NCBI RefSeq assembly: GCF_900637205.1
Contig: NZ_LR134355.1
Coordinates: 4,650,001 to 4,714,000, forward strand
Direction of reading: 5' to 3'
Origin: Mycolicibacterium chitae
GTDB taxonomy: Bacteria > Actinomycetota > Actinomycetes > Mycobacteriales > Mycobacteriaceae
Length of the DNA stretch: 64,000 nucleotides
Below the pieces are notes generated by a model that saw only the letters and a list, made by a program, of their open reading frames with translations, did no database searches and was not told the origin of the DNA. The translations under genes were made by a program, and so were the position numbers. How positions within the stretch are numbered: position 1 is the stretch's first letter; every line of letters starts with the position of its first letter. Positions 48,093 through 56,239 of the stretch are shown here, piece after piece.

Positions 48093-50540
48093 TTAGGCGG
48101 CGTCCTTATTGGTGTCCGCCTTCTTCGCGGACTTGTTGTCGTCGTTGTTCTTCTCGCTGTCCTTGTGGCTACCGCGCAGCTTGCTCAGACCATTGTCGAC
48201 GTCCTTCTTCAGTCGGTCGACACGGTTCTGCACGTTGGCGCCCACCTGCTTTGCTGCGCCTACCACGTCACCCTCACGCAGCTCCTTGCCGACAAGCGCC
48301 GTGCGCTCGTTGGCCTTGCGAAGGCTGTTCTGCGTCTTTGTGACTCGCTTCTCCGCACGGTCACCGGCTTCGTCGGCGGCCGCCTGCAGTGCCTTGCGCG
48401 GGTTGAGGGCGTCCGCGACCTTCTCGGCACGCTCAGCCAGCGCAGTATTGGCAAGGAAGTCCGCGCCGGTGCCGGCTTCCGGCACAGTCGGGGCTTCTTC
48501 TTCCGCAATCTCGGCATCAGGCGCTTCCTCACGGGCGGCCGCGACCGACACCTTGTCCTGGTCCTCGTTGGCCGAGAGCGCGGAAAGTCCGCTCAGGCCC
48601 TCGGCCGCCCCGACGGGGTTTCCACCAATCAGGTTGTTGAAGGCACGGTTGCCATCCATCAGCGGGCCGGACAGATCGATCCCGAGGTCCCGGATGCTGT
48701 CGCCTGCATCGGCCAGCAGGTTGTCGGCTTGCGCGGCGGCTTGGTCGAGTTGCTTGGCGAAGGAAACGAGGGCCGCATTGCTGTCGACCGCGTCGAACAG
48801 CGGGTTCAACTGGCTCTTGAGCTCAAGCAAGGCGTCGCGCAGGAAGCCGGCGACCGCCACGGTCAACGCGTTGCGGTATACCGCATCACCGATGGCCGAG
48901 CTGCCGAACAGCTTCAGCTCCTGGTCCTCCGGCCTCAGGAGGTTGCCGGTGATACCGGTCTCCACACCATCGCCGATGAGCGCATTGAACAGGGCCTGCG
49001 GAGCCTGCAACCCGGCTTCGAAGCTGACCGGGTTGGTCCAGAACTTCGCCTGGGTGCCGCCCTCATCGAAGCCGCGGACAAACGTCGGGATCTGACCGAC
49101 ACCGGCGCCGGTCAAATTCACATCCTGGTAGCCCATGGCGACCAGCTGGGTCAGAAAGCCGTTGAATGACTCGCTGCCCGGTGTGGAGATGTCGAAGCCG
49201 GGCAGGTAGCTGATGGTCCGCGGCAAGAACTGGAACGGTTCGAGCAGCGGCAGGTTCCCGGAGTCGTAGGTGATGTAGAGGTTGCCGTCCTGGCCCACAT
49301 TGTCGTGGAAGAGCTCGGTGATGTCGCCGGCGGCCAGCAGTTGCAACACGGTGTCCAGGCTGATGTTGCCGCTGACGATGTCCTCGACCACAGCGGCGAG
49401 TTGCTCAACGTTCTGTGGGATCAGGTACGTCGGCATCAGCGCGCCGGTAGCGGAGTTCGCCCACGCGACCGGATTGAAGATCGTGGACGGCGCGTCCGAC
49501 ATGATGTCGTAGGCCGCGGTGATGTCCCAGAAGGTGACGTTGCCGTTGCCCTTAGTCCCGTCGACGTTGGACATGTTGATGCCCACCAGGCTCGAGAGCG
49601 GAGTCAGCATCGCCAGGATGCCGCCACCCGGCCGCGACGTGTTTCGGATCGGGATGATCAGGACGACGGTCTTTGCGAACTGCTCTTCCTTCAGGAACGA
49701 CGGCGCGGTGATCGCGGCGTTCGTGCCGCCGAGACCAAAGGTGGGGATGATCGCGATTCTGTCGGCCGAGGACGAGAAAAGTTCGAATAAGTCGATGTCA
49801 ATGTCTGGGAGCGGCCAGGGTAGGTCGAGATCGACGCCGACATCGATGACCTGCCCCGGAACGTTCAGCGGGACCATCTGCAGGAGGTCAATGACCGCCT
49901 CGATGTTGTCGGGCAACAATGCACCCGGGATGACGTCGAGCAGACCAGTGTTCAATTGCGCCGATTTCAACACAGTGAGCAGCAACTGAGTACCGGCATC
50001 CCCTTCGAGGCCGGCAACCGCGTCGTAAGTTCCTGCGGGTCCCAGTGCAGGTACCGCGATCTCCGGAAGAGCGAGTTCGATGCCGCTATTGAGATCGGGC
50101 AGCAGTGGTATCAGAGCCCGCAGTACCGTGTTCAACGAGTCGGGGATCAAATCCGGCGGCAGAAGTGTGATCCCCTCCTGCGCAGCTTCCAGAGTCGCAG
50201 CCAGGGCGTCTAAGGTCGCCCGGAAGGACTCACCCTGCTCACCGGGGATGAGCGCGGCGACCGACCCGAGTGTCCGCAGCGCACCCTCAGGGGTGCCCGC
50301 ACCAAACAGCCGGGCGATCTGAGCGCCCGGCCCCACCGGGTAGATGCCGATCGACGCCGACAGCGCCACGTCCTGGCTCAGCGACGTCGAGACCGCCTGG
50401 TCGCGATCGGCGAGCACAGCACTCGATGCGGCGGTGGTCCCACCAATGGTCAAGGCCGCCGTCGCTGCAACAGCCGCGGCGGTGACGGCGGCGGCTTTGG
50501 CCTTCGCCAAACGGGGCGGGGTGGGAACCGAGTTCGTCAT
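48093..50540 (-). CDS. Large exported PE-PPE-domain-like protein, divergent paralogue 3
   Basis: An 815-residue exported protein. Signal peptide residues ~1-42 (LAKAKAAAVTAAAVAATAALTIGG...ASSAVLA). It is a distant member of the same group: IRNTSRPGGGILAMLTPL corresponds to the RNPGRPNGG motif, YDIMSDAPSTIFNPVAWANSA to the SDAP/AWANSA motif, and SGNLPLLEPFQFL to the LPLL motif. No GYGDG motif is seen. The C-terminus is helical and Lys/Asp-rich (QNRVDRLKKDVDNGLSKLRG, ending SAKKADTNKDAA) but without clear 11-mers. AGGAG six bases upstream supports ATG 50540. TCAG boxes lie 59 bases upstream, as in the other paralogues. Confidence 0.75.
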   Translation of the reverse strand: MTNSVPTPPRLAKAKAAAVTAAAVAATAALTIGGTTAASSAVLADRDQAVSTSLSQDVALSASIGIYPVGPGAQIARLFGAGTPEGALRTLGSVAALIPGEQGESFRATLDALAATLEAAQEGITLLPPDLIPDSLNTVLRALIPLLPDLNSGIELALPEIAVPALGPAGTYDAVAGLEGDAGTQLLLTVLKSAQLNTGLLDVIPGALLPDNIEAVIDLLQMVPLNVPGQVIDVGVDLDLPWPLPDIDIDLFELFSSSADRIAIIPTFGLGGTNAAITAPSFLKEEQFAKTVVLIIPIRNTSRPGGGILAMLTPLSSLVGINMSNVDGTKGNGNVTFWDITAAYDIMSDAPSTIFNPVAWANSATGALMPTYLIPQNVEQLAAVVEDIVSGNISLDTVLQLLAAGDITELFHDNVGQDGNLYITYDSGNLPLLEPFQFLPRTISYLPGFDISTPGSESFNGFLTQLVAMGYQDVNLTGAGVGQIPTFVRGFDEGGTQAKFWTNPVSFEAGLQAPQALFNALIGDGVETGITGNLLRPEDQELKLFGSSAIGDAVYRNALTVAVAGFLRDALLELKSQLNPLFDAVDSNAALVSFAKQLDQAAAQADNLLADAGDSIRDLGIDLSGPLMDGNRAFNNLIGGNPVGAAEGLSGLSALSANEDQDKVSVAAAREEAPDAEIAEEEAPTVPEAGTGADFLANTALAERAEKVADALNPRKALQAAADEAGDRAEKRVTKTQNSLRKANERTALVGKELREGDVVGAAKQVGANVQNRVDRLKKDVDNGLSKLRGSHKDSEKNNDDNKSAKKADTNKDAA

Positions 50541-50598
50541 GGACACTCCTGCCGAGGCTGTGATCTTCGTTACAAGTTTGAGACACTGTAGCAAACCA

Positions 50599-50617
50599 TC
50601 TCAGGCGGCTCTCAGCA
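50599..50617. promoter_or_regulatory. TCAG direct repeat, MprA-box-like, upstream of paralogue 3
   Basis: TCTCAGGC-GGC-TCTCAGCA: perfect TCAG cores at 11-base spacing, 59 bases upstream of the ATG. A further TCAGGA follows at 50632. Confidence 0.55.
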
Positions 50618-50773
50618 TCGCAGCGTTTTGCTCAGGAAAGTCGAAATCGCAGGTCTGAGCATCGTTACCGATGGTTAAACAGTTGATCAAGCGGTTCACC
50701 ACCACGCGGAGTGCTTACAACCGCAAAAAATCAGCAAAACGAGACCGTCGAGTGCGAAATTCGTAGCCGCGAT

Positions 50774-51004
50774 CTACCGCCGTGCCAGCCGGTTTGTGGT
50801 GCTACAGAGAGCGGAAAGCCGGTCTGGCACCTCGAAATCCGCAGCGGTCCCGATCCATAGTTCGGGCAAACGTTTTGGCATCCCCGACGCCGCCGGCCAC
50901 AGCGCGAAAGAAACGCCGGCGGTCACGAGCCCGTCGGCCAGAAGATGAGTTCGTCCATTCCCCACGGCTTCTACCCCGCCGCCGGATTCACCGGACCCAC
51001 ACAT
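50774..51004 (-). CDS. Candidate small protein (76 aa) with sequestered ribosome-binding site
   Basis: ATG 51004 follows GGAGGT by seven bases. The product (MCGSGESGGGVEAVGNGRTH at the start, ending NRLARR) is not recognised; it has one modestly hydrophobic stretch (~22-38). Third-position GC is lower than in surrounding genes, so coding is uncertain. Support is contextual: the ribosome-binding site lies in the second arm of a 12-bp hairpin, a small ORF with a strong ribosome-binding site precedes it, and a TCAG-box array lies upstream. Confidence 0.35.
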   Translation of the reverse strand: MCGSGESGGGVEAVGNGRTHLLADGLVTAGVSFALWPAASGMPKRLPELWIGTAADFEVPDRLSALCSTTNRLARR

Positions 51005-51007
51005 GAG

Positions 51008-51040
51008 CGTCACCTCCGGCCTTATCGACCGGAGGCGACG
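51008..51040 (-). promoter_or_regulatory. RBS-sequestering hairpin with alternative pairing
   Basis: On the minus-strand RNA, CGUCGCCUCCGG pairs with CCGGAGGUGACG (12 pairs, one G-U, nine-base loop) and hides the GGAGGU ribosome-binding site of the 51004 ORF. The same CCUCC can instead pair with an upstream GGAGG (51044-51048). On the plus strand the corresponding stem has an A-C mismatch, so the minus-strand structure is the better one. Confidence 0.45.
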
Positions 51041-51068
51041 TCCTCCCCCCCCAATTTTTGTGCGAAGG

Positions 51069-51158
51069 CTAGGCGACCGATCCCCTGACCTGAGCGCGCC
51101 TTGACATGGCCCCCACCATGCCTCCGGTCAGTCGGTGTGAGGTCGAGGCTGTTTCCAT
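51069..51158 (-). CDS. Candidate 29-codon leader/small ORF
   Basis: ATG 51158 has a near-perfect GCAGGAGGG ribosome-binding site five bases upstream, the best in this intergenic region. It encodes 29 residues (METASTSHRLTGG... ending VRGSVA) and stops 29 bases before the RBS-sequestering hairpin. TCAG boxes lie 60-98 bases upstream, the spacing seen upstream of the three exported paralogues. It may be a leader peptide controlling the 76-codon ORF. Confidence 0.45.
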   Translation of the reverse strand: METASTSHRLTGGMVGAMSRRAQVRGSVA

Positions 51159-51217
51159 CTCAACCCTCCTGCCTGACGTTCTGAGCTGCATTCGCAACAC
51201 GACGAAGTTAGCAAACT

Positions 51218-51256
51218 GTTCAGGTATATCTCAGCATTAACAGGTTTTTCTCAGGA
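51218..51256. promoter_or_regulatory. Array of two TCAG direct repeats, MprA-box-like
   Basis: GTTCAGGT-ATA-TCTCAGCA (51218-51236) is followed directly by TAACAGGT-TTT-TCTCAGGA (51238-51256). Three of the four cores are TCAG and the fourth ACAG. This is the densest cluster of the motif in the window. Confidence 0.55.
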
Positions 51257-51389
51257 ACTTCTAAAATAGCTGGCAGCAACCCCTAATCCGCACCCCCGAG
51301 GCGCGATCCGCAAACTTGAATCATGCCAAGCTGACCCCAGAGTAAGGATGCCAGCAAAACTTCTAGCGGCACGAAATCCGTAGCTGTAG

Positions 51390-52214
51390 CTACGGCTGGC
51401 CGAACAACTTCCGCACCAGCAGGTCGGAGACGAATGACGGCACGTTCTTCATCACGGCCAGCTGCAGGCTCGGGACCAGGCCCATGGTGTACCGCGCGTT
51501 CGGGCGCTTGGCGGTCAGCGCCTCCTCGACCACCTCGGCGACGGTCTGCGGCTGCACGGCCACCCGCTGCGACAGCGGGATCATCTTTCTAAATCCCGCA
51601 ACGTGTTTCGCGTACAGCACGCGCTGTTCGGCGGTCATGGCCGACTCCAGATCGTCGGCGGTTTGCGGCGCGGTCTCCCACATATCGGTCGCGGTTTGCG
51701 CCGGCTCCACCACGCTGACGTCAATGTGCCACGGCTGCAACTCCATTCGCAGCGCGTCGGCGGCGGCCTCGAGGGCGAACTTCGACGCGCAGTACGCGCC
51801 GAGCAGCGGAACCGAAATCTGGCCGTTCACACTGGAAATGAATACAACTCGTCCGCGGGCGGCGCGCAGCCTCGGCAACACCGCCTGCGTCACGGCCAGC
51901 TGCCCCACCACGTTGACCTCGAGCTGGCGGCGCAGATCGTCGAGGGCGACGGTCTCCAGGGGTCCACCCACCACGATGCCCGCATTGTTGACCACCGCGT
52001 CCAGCCGCTGCGGCAATCCGTCATCCAGGGCCGCGATATGTGCGGAATCCGCAACGTCGAGCATGATCGGGCTCACCCGCGGCAGGGATCCGATGGCCGC
52101 GGCATCGGCCTCGCTGCGCACCCCGGCGACGACGTCCCAGCCCAGCGCCCCAAGGTGCGCCGTGATCGCCCGGCCGATACCACGGGCGGCTCCGGTCACC
52201 AGGACAGCAGGCAT
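51390..52214 (-). CDS. Short-chain dehydrogenase/reductase
   Basis: A 274-residue classical SDR with VLVTGAARGIGRAI (residues ~4-17), NNAGIVVGG (~76-84), Ser in FISSVNG, and Tyr-x-x-x-Lys in AYCASKFAL. The extended C-terminus (SQRVAVQPQTVAEVVEEAL...) resembles retinol-dehydrogenase-like mycobacterial SDRs. The substrate is unknown. It is separated from the DUF1275 gene on the same strand by 48 bases, so the two could form an operon. Confidence 0.85.
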   Translation of the reverse strand: MPAVLVTGAARGIGRAITAHLGALGWDVVAGVRSEADAAAIGSLPRVSPIMLDVADSAHIAALDDGLPQRLDAVVNNAGIVVGGPLETVALDDLRRQLEVNVVGQLAVTQAVLPRLRAARGRVVFISSVNGQISVPLLGAYCASKFALEAAADALRMELQPWHIDVSVVEPAQTATDMWETAPQTADDLESAMTAEQRVLYAKHVAGFRKMIPLSQRVAVQPQTVAEVVEEALTAKRPNARYTMGLVPSLQLAVMKNVPSFVSDLLVRKLFGQP

Positions 52215-52262
52215 GGGACCGACACTAGCCGAGCCACGGATTCCGCAGGCCGACGATGAGAC

Positions 52263-52943
52263 TCACGAATCCACCGCCGGGCCGTACCGGAAAATGAGCA
52301 GCGCCGTCAGCACCACGGCCGCGGCCAGCGCAATCACCGGCGCCACGGTGAACCGCGTCATCGTCGCTCCCACCGCGGCGCCGGCCAGCATCGTGAAAAC
52401 CACGGTGTAGCGCAGCCTTTCACGCTCCCCCGTGCCGCCGGCCAGCCGGGAGTCCACGCCCAGGCCCACGATCGTCGACGTCAGCACCGTGGTGCTCAGT
52501 TCCTGCACCCCGAACTGGCGTGCGGCCGCGTTCTGCGAACCGAAGGCCAACGCCAGGCCCGCGATCAAGATCAGCTTGCTGTTGTCGTTGTAATCCAGCA
52601 CCCCGGCGCCGGCCAATCCCGCCAGCACCATCAGCAACACCGCTTCGACGCCGAACGTCACCGTGAGCCACAACCGCGTCCGCTGCGCCAGGTGCCGGGC
52701 GAACCGGCCACTGAGGACCGTGCCGGCCAGGAATCCCACGAACGCCACCACGGCCGCAGTCAGGTCCACGCCGGAATGCGGCACGAACCAGAAGCCCAGA
52801 AAGATCACGTTGCCGGTCATGTTGGCGACGAAGACGTGGCCGAGAATCAGGACGCTGACGGCGTCGACGAGGCCGGTCGCAAAGGTGAGAAGTAGCAGCG
52901 CTGCGGTGGTGAGTTTCTCAGACACCGGGGAGGCGACGGCCAT
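52263..52943 (-). CDS. DUF1275 (YoaK) family membrane protein
   Basis: A 226-residue protein with six predicted helices. The N-terminal FATGLVDAVSVLILGHVFVANMTGNVIFLG is the family signature (read in parts). FGSQNAAARQFGVQELSTTVLTSTIVGL is the second conserved block. Function is not established; the family is widespread. It is divergent from the fatty acyl-AMP ligase gene, with 248 bases between starts. Confidence 0.87.
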   Translation of the reverse strand: MAVASPVSEKLTTAALLLLTFATGLVDAVSVLILGHVFVANMTGNVIFLGFWFVPHSGVDLTAAVVAFVGFLAGTVLSGRFARHLAQRTRLWLTVTFGVEAVLLMVLAGLAGAGVLDYNDNSKLILIAGLALAFGSQNAAARQFGVQELSTTVLTSTIVGLGVDSRLAGGTGERERLRYTVVFTMLAGAAVGATMTRFTVAPVIALAAAVVLTALLIFRYGPAVDS

Positions 52944-53191
52944 AGCGCCAGTATCGCCTGCCCGGTGTCCGCCCCCGACCTGGTTTGGACGAATCGGGAC
53001 GATCCGTCCTCAGCAGCTCGTACCAAAAAATGTACACGGGTGTGCCCACAAATATTGACGCTCCCAGACATTTATTCTCAGCAGCTCAGATTGGTCGAAT
53101 CCGGTCAAACCTCACACCTGGGGTCAGCAGTGACCACAATCACCCGGGCACGATTCTTTCATTAATTAGCACCGCTACTAAGGTCGTCCGA

Positions 53192-55033
53192 ATGGGTCGG
53201 GATCCCCTTGCTGACAGTGCTGCACATGCCGATGTCCGAGTCGAGGACTACGTCCGCGCCGACGGCACCATCGCGATTCCGGACGGCATCACGCTGACCT
53301 CCTTCCTGGATCGCAACCGCGCGATCTACGGTGATCAGCCGTCCTACCGATTCCTCGACTACTCCAGCGACGCCGACGGCCGCGTCGTCGAACTCAGCTG
53401 GAACGGACTGTGGTCCCGGGTCTGCGCCGTCGGCGCCCGCCTCCAACAGCTCACCGCCCCGGGTGACCGGGTGGCGATCCTGGCCCCGCAGGGTGTCGAC
53501 TACGTCGCCGCCTTCTTCGCCGCCATCCACGCCGGCACCGTCGCGGTGCCGCTGTTCGCGCCGAGCCTCGCCGGCCAGAACGAACGGCTCTCGGCGGTCC
53601 TGGCCGACGCCAAACCCACCGTGGTGCTCACCACCAGCGGCGCGGCCGAATCGGTGCGCAAGGTGCTCAAGTCCATCGCCGCCGCCGAACGCCCCCGCGT
53701 GATCGCGGTCGACGCGCTGCCCGACAGCGTTGCCGAGATGTTCTCGACGCCGACGCTGGGCACCGACGACGTCGCCTACCTGCAGTACACCTCCGGGTCG
53801 ACGCGCACCCCGGCCGGCGTGCAGATCACCCACCGCAACGTGTGCACCAACGTCATCCAGATGATCCTGGCCGGCGAGCTGGACATGAGCATCCGCAGCG
53901 TCAGCTGGCTGCCGCTGTACCACGACATGGGCCTCATCATGATCATGTTCCCGGCGCTGTGCGGCGGGCACATCACGCTGATGGACCCGATGGCCTTCGT
54001 CCGCCGGCCCTACCGCTGGATCAAGCAACTCGGCATCGAAGCCGCCCACGGACGCACCTTCGCGGCCGCGCCGAACTTCGCCTACGAACTCGCCGCCGAA
54101 CGCGGACTGCCGCCGCAGGGCGAGACGCTGAACCTGACCAACGTGGTCACGCTGCTCAACGGGTCCGAGCCGGTCACCCTGACCTCCATCGAGAAGTTCA
54201 CGACGGCGTTCGCGCCCTACGGGCTGCCCGCCACCGCCATCAAGCCGTCCTACGGGATGGCCGAGGCCACCCTGTCGGTGGCCAGCATCGCCCCGTCGGC
54301 CGCCGCGCGCGCCCGCCACTTCGACCGCGAACAGCTCAGCGCGGGCCGGGCGGTCACCGTCGACGCCGCCGCCCCGGGCGCGGTCGAGCACGTGTCGTGC
54401 GGCAACGCCATCCCCAACCAGTGGGTGGTGATCACCGACGGCGACGGCAACGAGGTCCCCGAGGGCACCGTCGGCGAGATCTGGCTGCACGGCAACAACG
54501 TCGGCCACGGCTACTTCGGCCGCACCGACGAGACCGAGCGGGTCTTCGGCAACAAGCTGCAGACCCGCCTCGAGACCGACAGCCACGCCACCGGGGTCGC
54601 CGAGAACGGCTACTGGTTGGCCACCGGCGATCTGGGCACCTACGTCGACGGCGAGCTGTACCTGACCGGACGCATCAAGGATCTGGTCATCCTCGACGGC
54701 ACCAACCACTACCCCACCGATATCGAGACGACGGTCAGCCTCGCCTCGCCCGCGGTGCGCGCCGGCTACGTGGCGGCCTTCTCGGTCCCCGGTGAGCGCG
54801 GCGAGCAGCTGGTCATCGTCGCCGAGCGCGCCGCCGGGGCCGGACGCGTCGAACCCGCCACGGTGGTCGACGCCGTGCGCGCGGCCGTCTCGCGGCTGCA
54901 TCAGGTCCGCATCGCGGACTTCCGCTTTGTCGCCGCGGGCACCATCCCGCGCACCACGAGCGGGAAGCTGGCCCGAAGCGCCTGTCGCAACGAGTATCTG
55001 GCGGGCAAGTTCGACCGCTACGCCACCGCGTAA
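53192..55033 (+). CDS. Long-chain fatty acyl-AMP ligase (FadD32-like FAAL)
   Basis: A 613-residue adenylate-forming enzyme that activates fatty acids as acyl-AMP for transfer to a polyketide synthase or carrier protein. The P-loop-like motif YTSGSTRTPAGV is at 199-210; others are RGVSW-like SVSWLPLYHDMGL, AAPNFAYELA, KPSYGMAEATLSVA, TGRIKDLVILDGTNHYPTDIE, and the A10 lysine in PRTTSGKLAR. TRTPAGVQITH matches FadD32 rather than fatty acyl-CoA ligases. ATG 53192 with AAGG nine bases upstream is preferred to a longer frame. No PKS is adjacent. The stop is four bases from that of mam1D, so it is convergent with the mce1 operon. Confidence 0.88.
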   Translation: MGRDPLADSAAHADVRVEDYVRADGTIAIPDGITLTSFLDRNRAIYGDQPSYRFLDYSSDADGRVVELSWNGLWSRVCAVGARLQQLTAPGDRVAILAPQGVDYVAAFFAAIHAGTVAVPLFAPSLAGQNERLSAVLADAKPTVVLTTSGAAESVRKVLKSIAAAERPRVIAVDALPDSVAEMFSTPTLGTDDVAYLQYTSGSTRTPAGVQITHRNVCTNVIQMILAGELDMSIRSVSWLPLYHDMGLIMIMFPALCGGHITLMDPMAFVRRPYRWIKQLGIEAAHGRTFAAAPNFAYELAAERGLPPQGETLNLTNVVTLLNGSEPVTLTSIEKFTTAFAPYGLPATAIKPSYGMAEATLSVASIAPSAAARARHFDREQLSAGRAVTVDAAAPGAVEHVSCGNAIPNQWVVITDGDGNEVPEGTVGEIWLHGNNVGHGYFGRTDETERVFGNKLQTRLETDSHATGVAENGYWLATGDLGTYVDGELYLTGRIKDLVILDGTNHYPTDIETTVSLASPAVRAGYVAAFSVPGERGEQLVIVAERAAGAGRVEPATVVDAVRAAVSRLHQVRIADFRFVAAGTIPRTTSGKLARSACRNEYLAGKFDRYATA

Positions 55034-55037
55034 GTCC

Positions 55038-55727
55038 TCAGATCTGGGGGGTCAGATCCAGGTTGGTGATCGAGGTCATCCCGTTGACCAGCCACTGACC
55101 CGAGTCGCGCTGCAGCGTCAGCCGATACGAGATGTACTTCATCGACGGGATGTTCTTGCTCAGCGGGCTGGTCGAGGTGGAGTTGGTGTAGACGATCGCG
55201 GTGGCCTCCGAGCCGTCGAGGCTCTCGACCGCGGCGCCCACCACCTCGGTGGAGTTGGTGACCTGCGCCTGCTTGTTGGTCGGCACGATCGCGTCGATGT
55301 ACTTGCGGTACTCGGCCTGGAAGTCCCCGGCGAGGTAGCGCGCCGACCGGTTGGCCAGCTGGTCCATGTTGTCCGGGGTGTAGGTCCACAGCGTGGTGAT
55401 GGCGTCCGCGGCGGTCCGGGCGATCTGGAGCTTGGTGTGCACCGTGGCACGCTCGGCGATGTAGGGCTGGGCCATGGCGCCGGCGAAGCCGCCCGCCGCG
55501 ACGAACAGTGCCGCGGCGATCCCGATCACGATGCCCGCGCGACGGCCCGGGGGCCTGCGCTCGACGAGCACCACCGGTTCGTCGGGGTCGGGTGCGGTTT
55601 CGGTTTCGGTTTCGGTTTCGGGGACGGTCTCCTCGGCCGGTGCCGCGGCTGCCCGTTGCCGCTTCCCCTGCGGGACGCGGGGGGACTCGTCGCTCAGATC
55701 ACCTGAGCCAGGTCGCTGATCTTCCAT
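55038..55727 (-). CDS. mam1D: Mce1-associated membrane protein Mam1D (Rv0178-like)
   Basis: A 229-residue protein: acidic, disordered N-terminus (residues 1-60) containing a Glu-Thr repeat, one membrane helix (~64-86), and a periplasmic NTF2-like Mam domain ending 'SGQWLVNGMTSITNLDLTPQI'. It matches Rv0178 in position as last gene of the mce1 operon. Its start overlaps mam1C by 34 bases. Mam proteins support the Mce1 fatty-acid/mycolic-acid importer. A GAAACC-type hexamer is repeated about four times in the N-terminal coding region. Confidence 0.88.
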   Translation of the reverse strand: MEDQRPGSGDLSDESPRVPQGKRQRAAAAPAEETVPETETETETAPDPDEPVVLVERRPPGRRAGIVIGIAAALFVAAGGFAGAMAQPYIAERATVHTKLQIARTAADAITTLWTYTPDNMDQLANRSARYLAGDFQAEYRKYIDAIVPTNKQAQVTNSTEVVGAAVESLDGSEATAIVYTNSTSTSPLSKNIPSMKYISYRLTLQRDSGQWLVNGMTSITNLDLTPQI

Positions 55728-56239
55728 TGGTCCCCTTCCTGAATCGTCGTGACCACCCAGCGGTTGCCATTCTCCACCCGGGCACCGTCAGGCATGGTGG
55801 TGACGGTCTGGGTGACGACGACGACGGTCGCGCTGCCGTCGGCGTTCCACCGTTCCACGCCGGCATCGAGCACCTCGCCGACCGTCGGCTCCGAGCGTGC
55901 CACCGCGACGGCGATCTCGTTGATGCGGGCCTGATAGTCCTCGGCCAGCTTGCCGGTCGACTGCGCGAGCACGCCGTCGGCATAATCGTTGGCGTTGAAC
56001 GGATCCGGCGAGGTGAACTGCGTCATGAACGAGCGCACATGGCTCAGCGCCTCGACCGTGCGCATGGACTCACGGTGCTGCTGTTGATGGGTGAACAGCA
56101 CCAGCGCGCTGACCGCGACCGCGGCGACGATCAGCGCGATCGCCGCCGTCAGGGCCAACGACAGGATGCGGGTCCGCGGCGGCGGGGCCGCCAGCTCGGC
56201 GAAAGCCTTGGTGCCCTCGGTGTTTCGGCGCGGACTCAT
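55694..56239 (-). CDS. mam1C: Mce1-associated membrane protein Mam1C (Rv0177-like)
   Basis: A 181-residue protein with one helix (~26-50) and a periplasmic Mam domain (EALSHVRSFMTQFTSPDPFN ... GDQWKISDLAQVI). Length and position match Rv0177 (184 aa). The ATG overlaps the mam1B stop (ATGA). Confidence 0.88.
   Translation of the reverse strand: MSPRRNTEGTKAFAELAAPPPRTRILSLALTAAIALIVAAVAVSALVLFTHQQQHRESMRTVEALSHVRSFMTQFTSPDPFNANDYADGVLAQSTGKLAEDYQARINEIAVAVARSEPTVGEVLDAGVERWNADGSATVVVVTQTVTTMPDGARVENGNRWVVTTIQEGDQWKISDLAQVI

Noticed and set aside
40393..50540. Calling the three exported genes true PE or PPE family members
   Set aside because: They have Sec-type signal peptides and no PE or PPE N-terminal domain. 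Only the PE-PPE (hydrolase-like) region shows resemblance.
50782..51006. Plus-strand 74-codon ORF ending before the 51008-51040 hairpin
   Set aside because: It starts with GTG without a ribosome-binding site and its product is Arg/Pro-rich, like a shadow frame. The hairpin is better paired on the minus strand.
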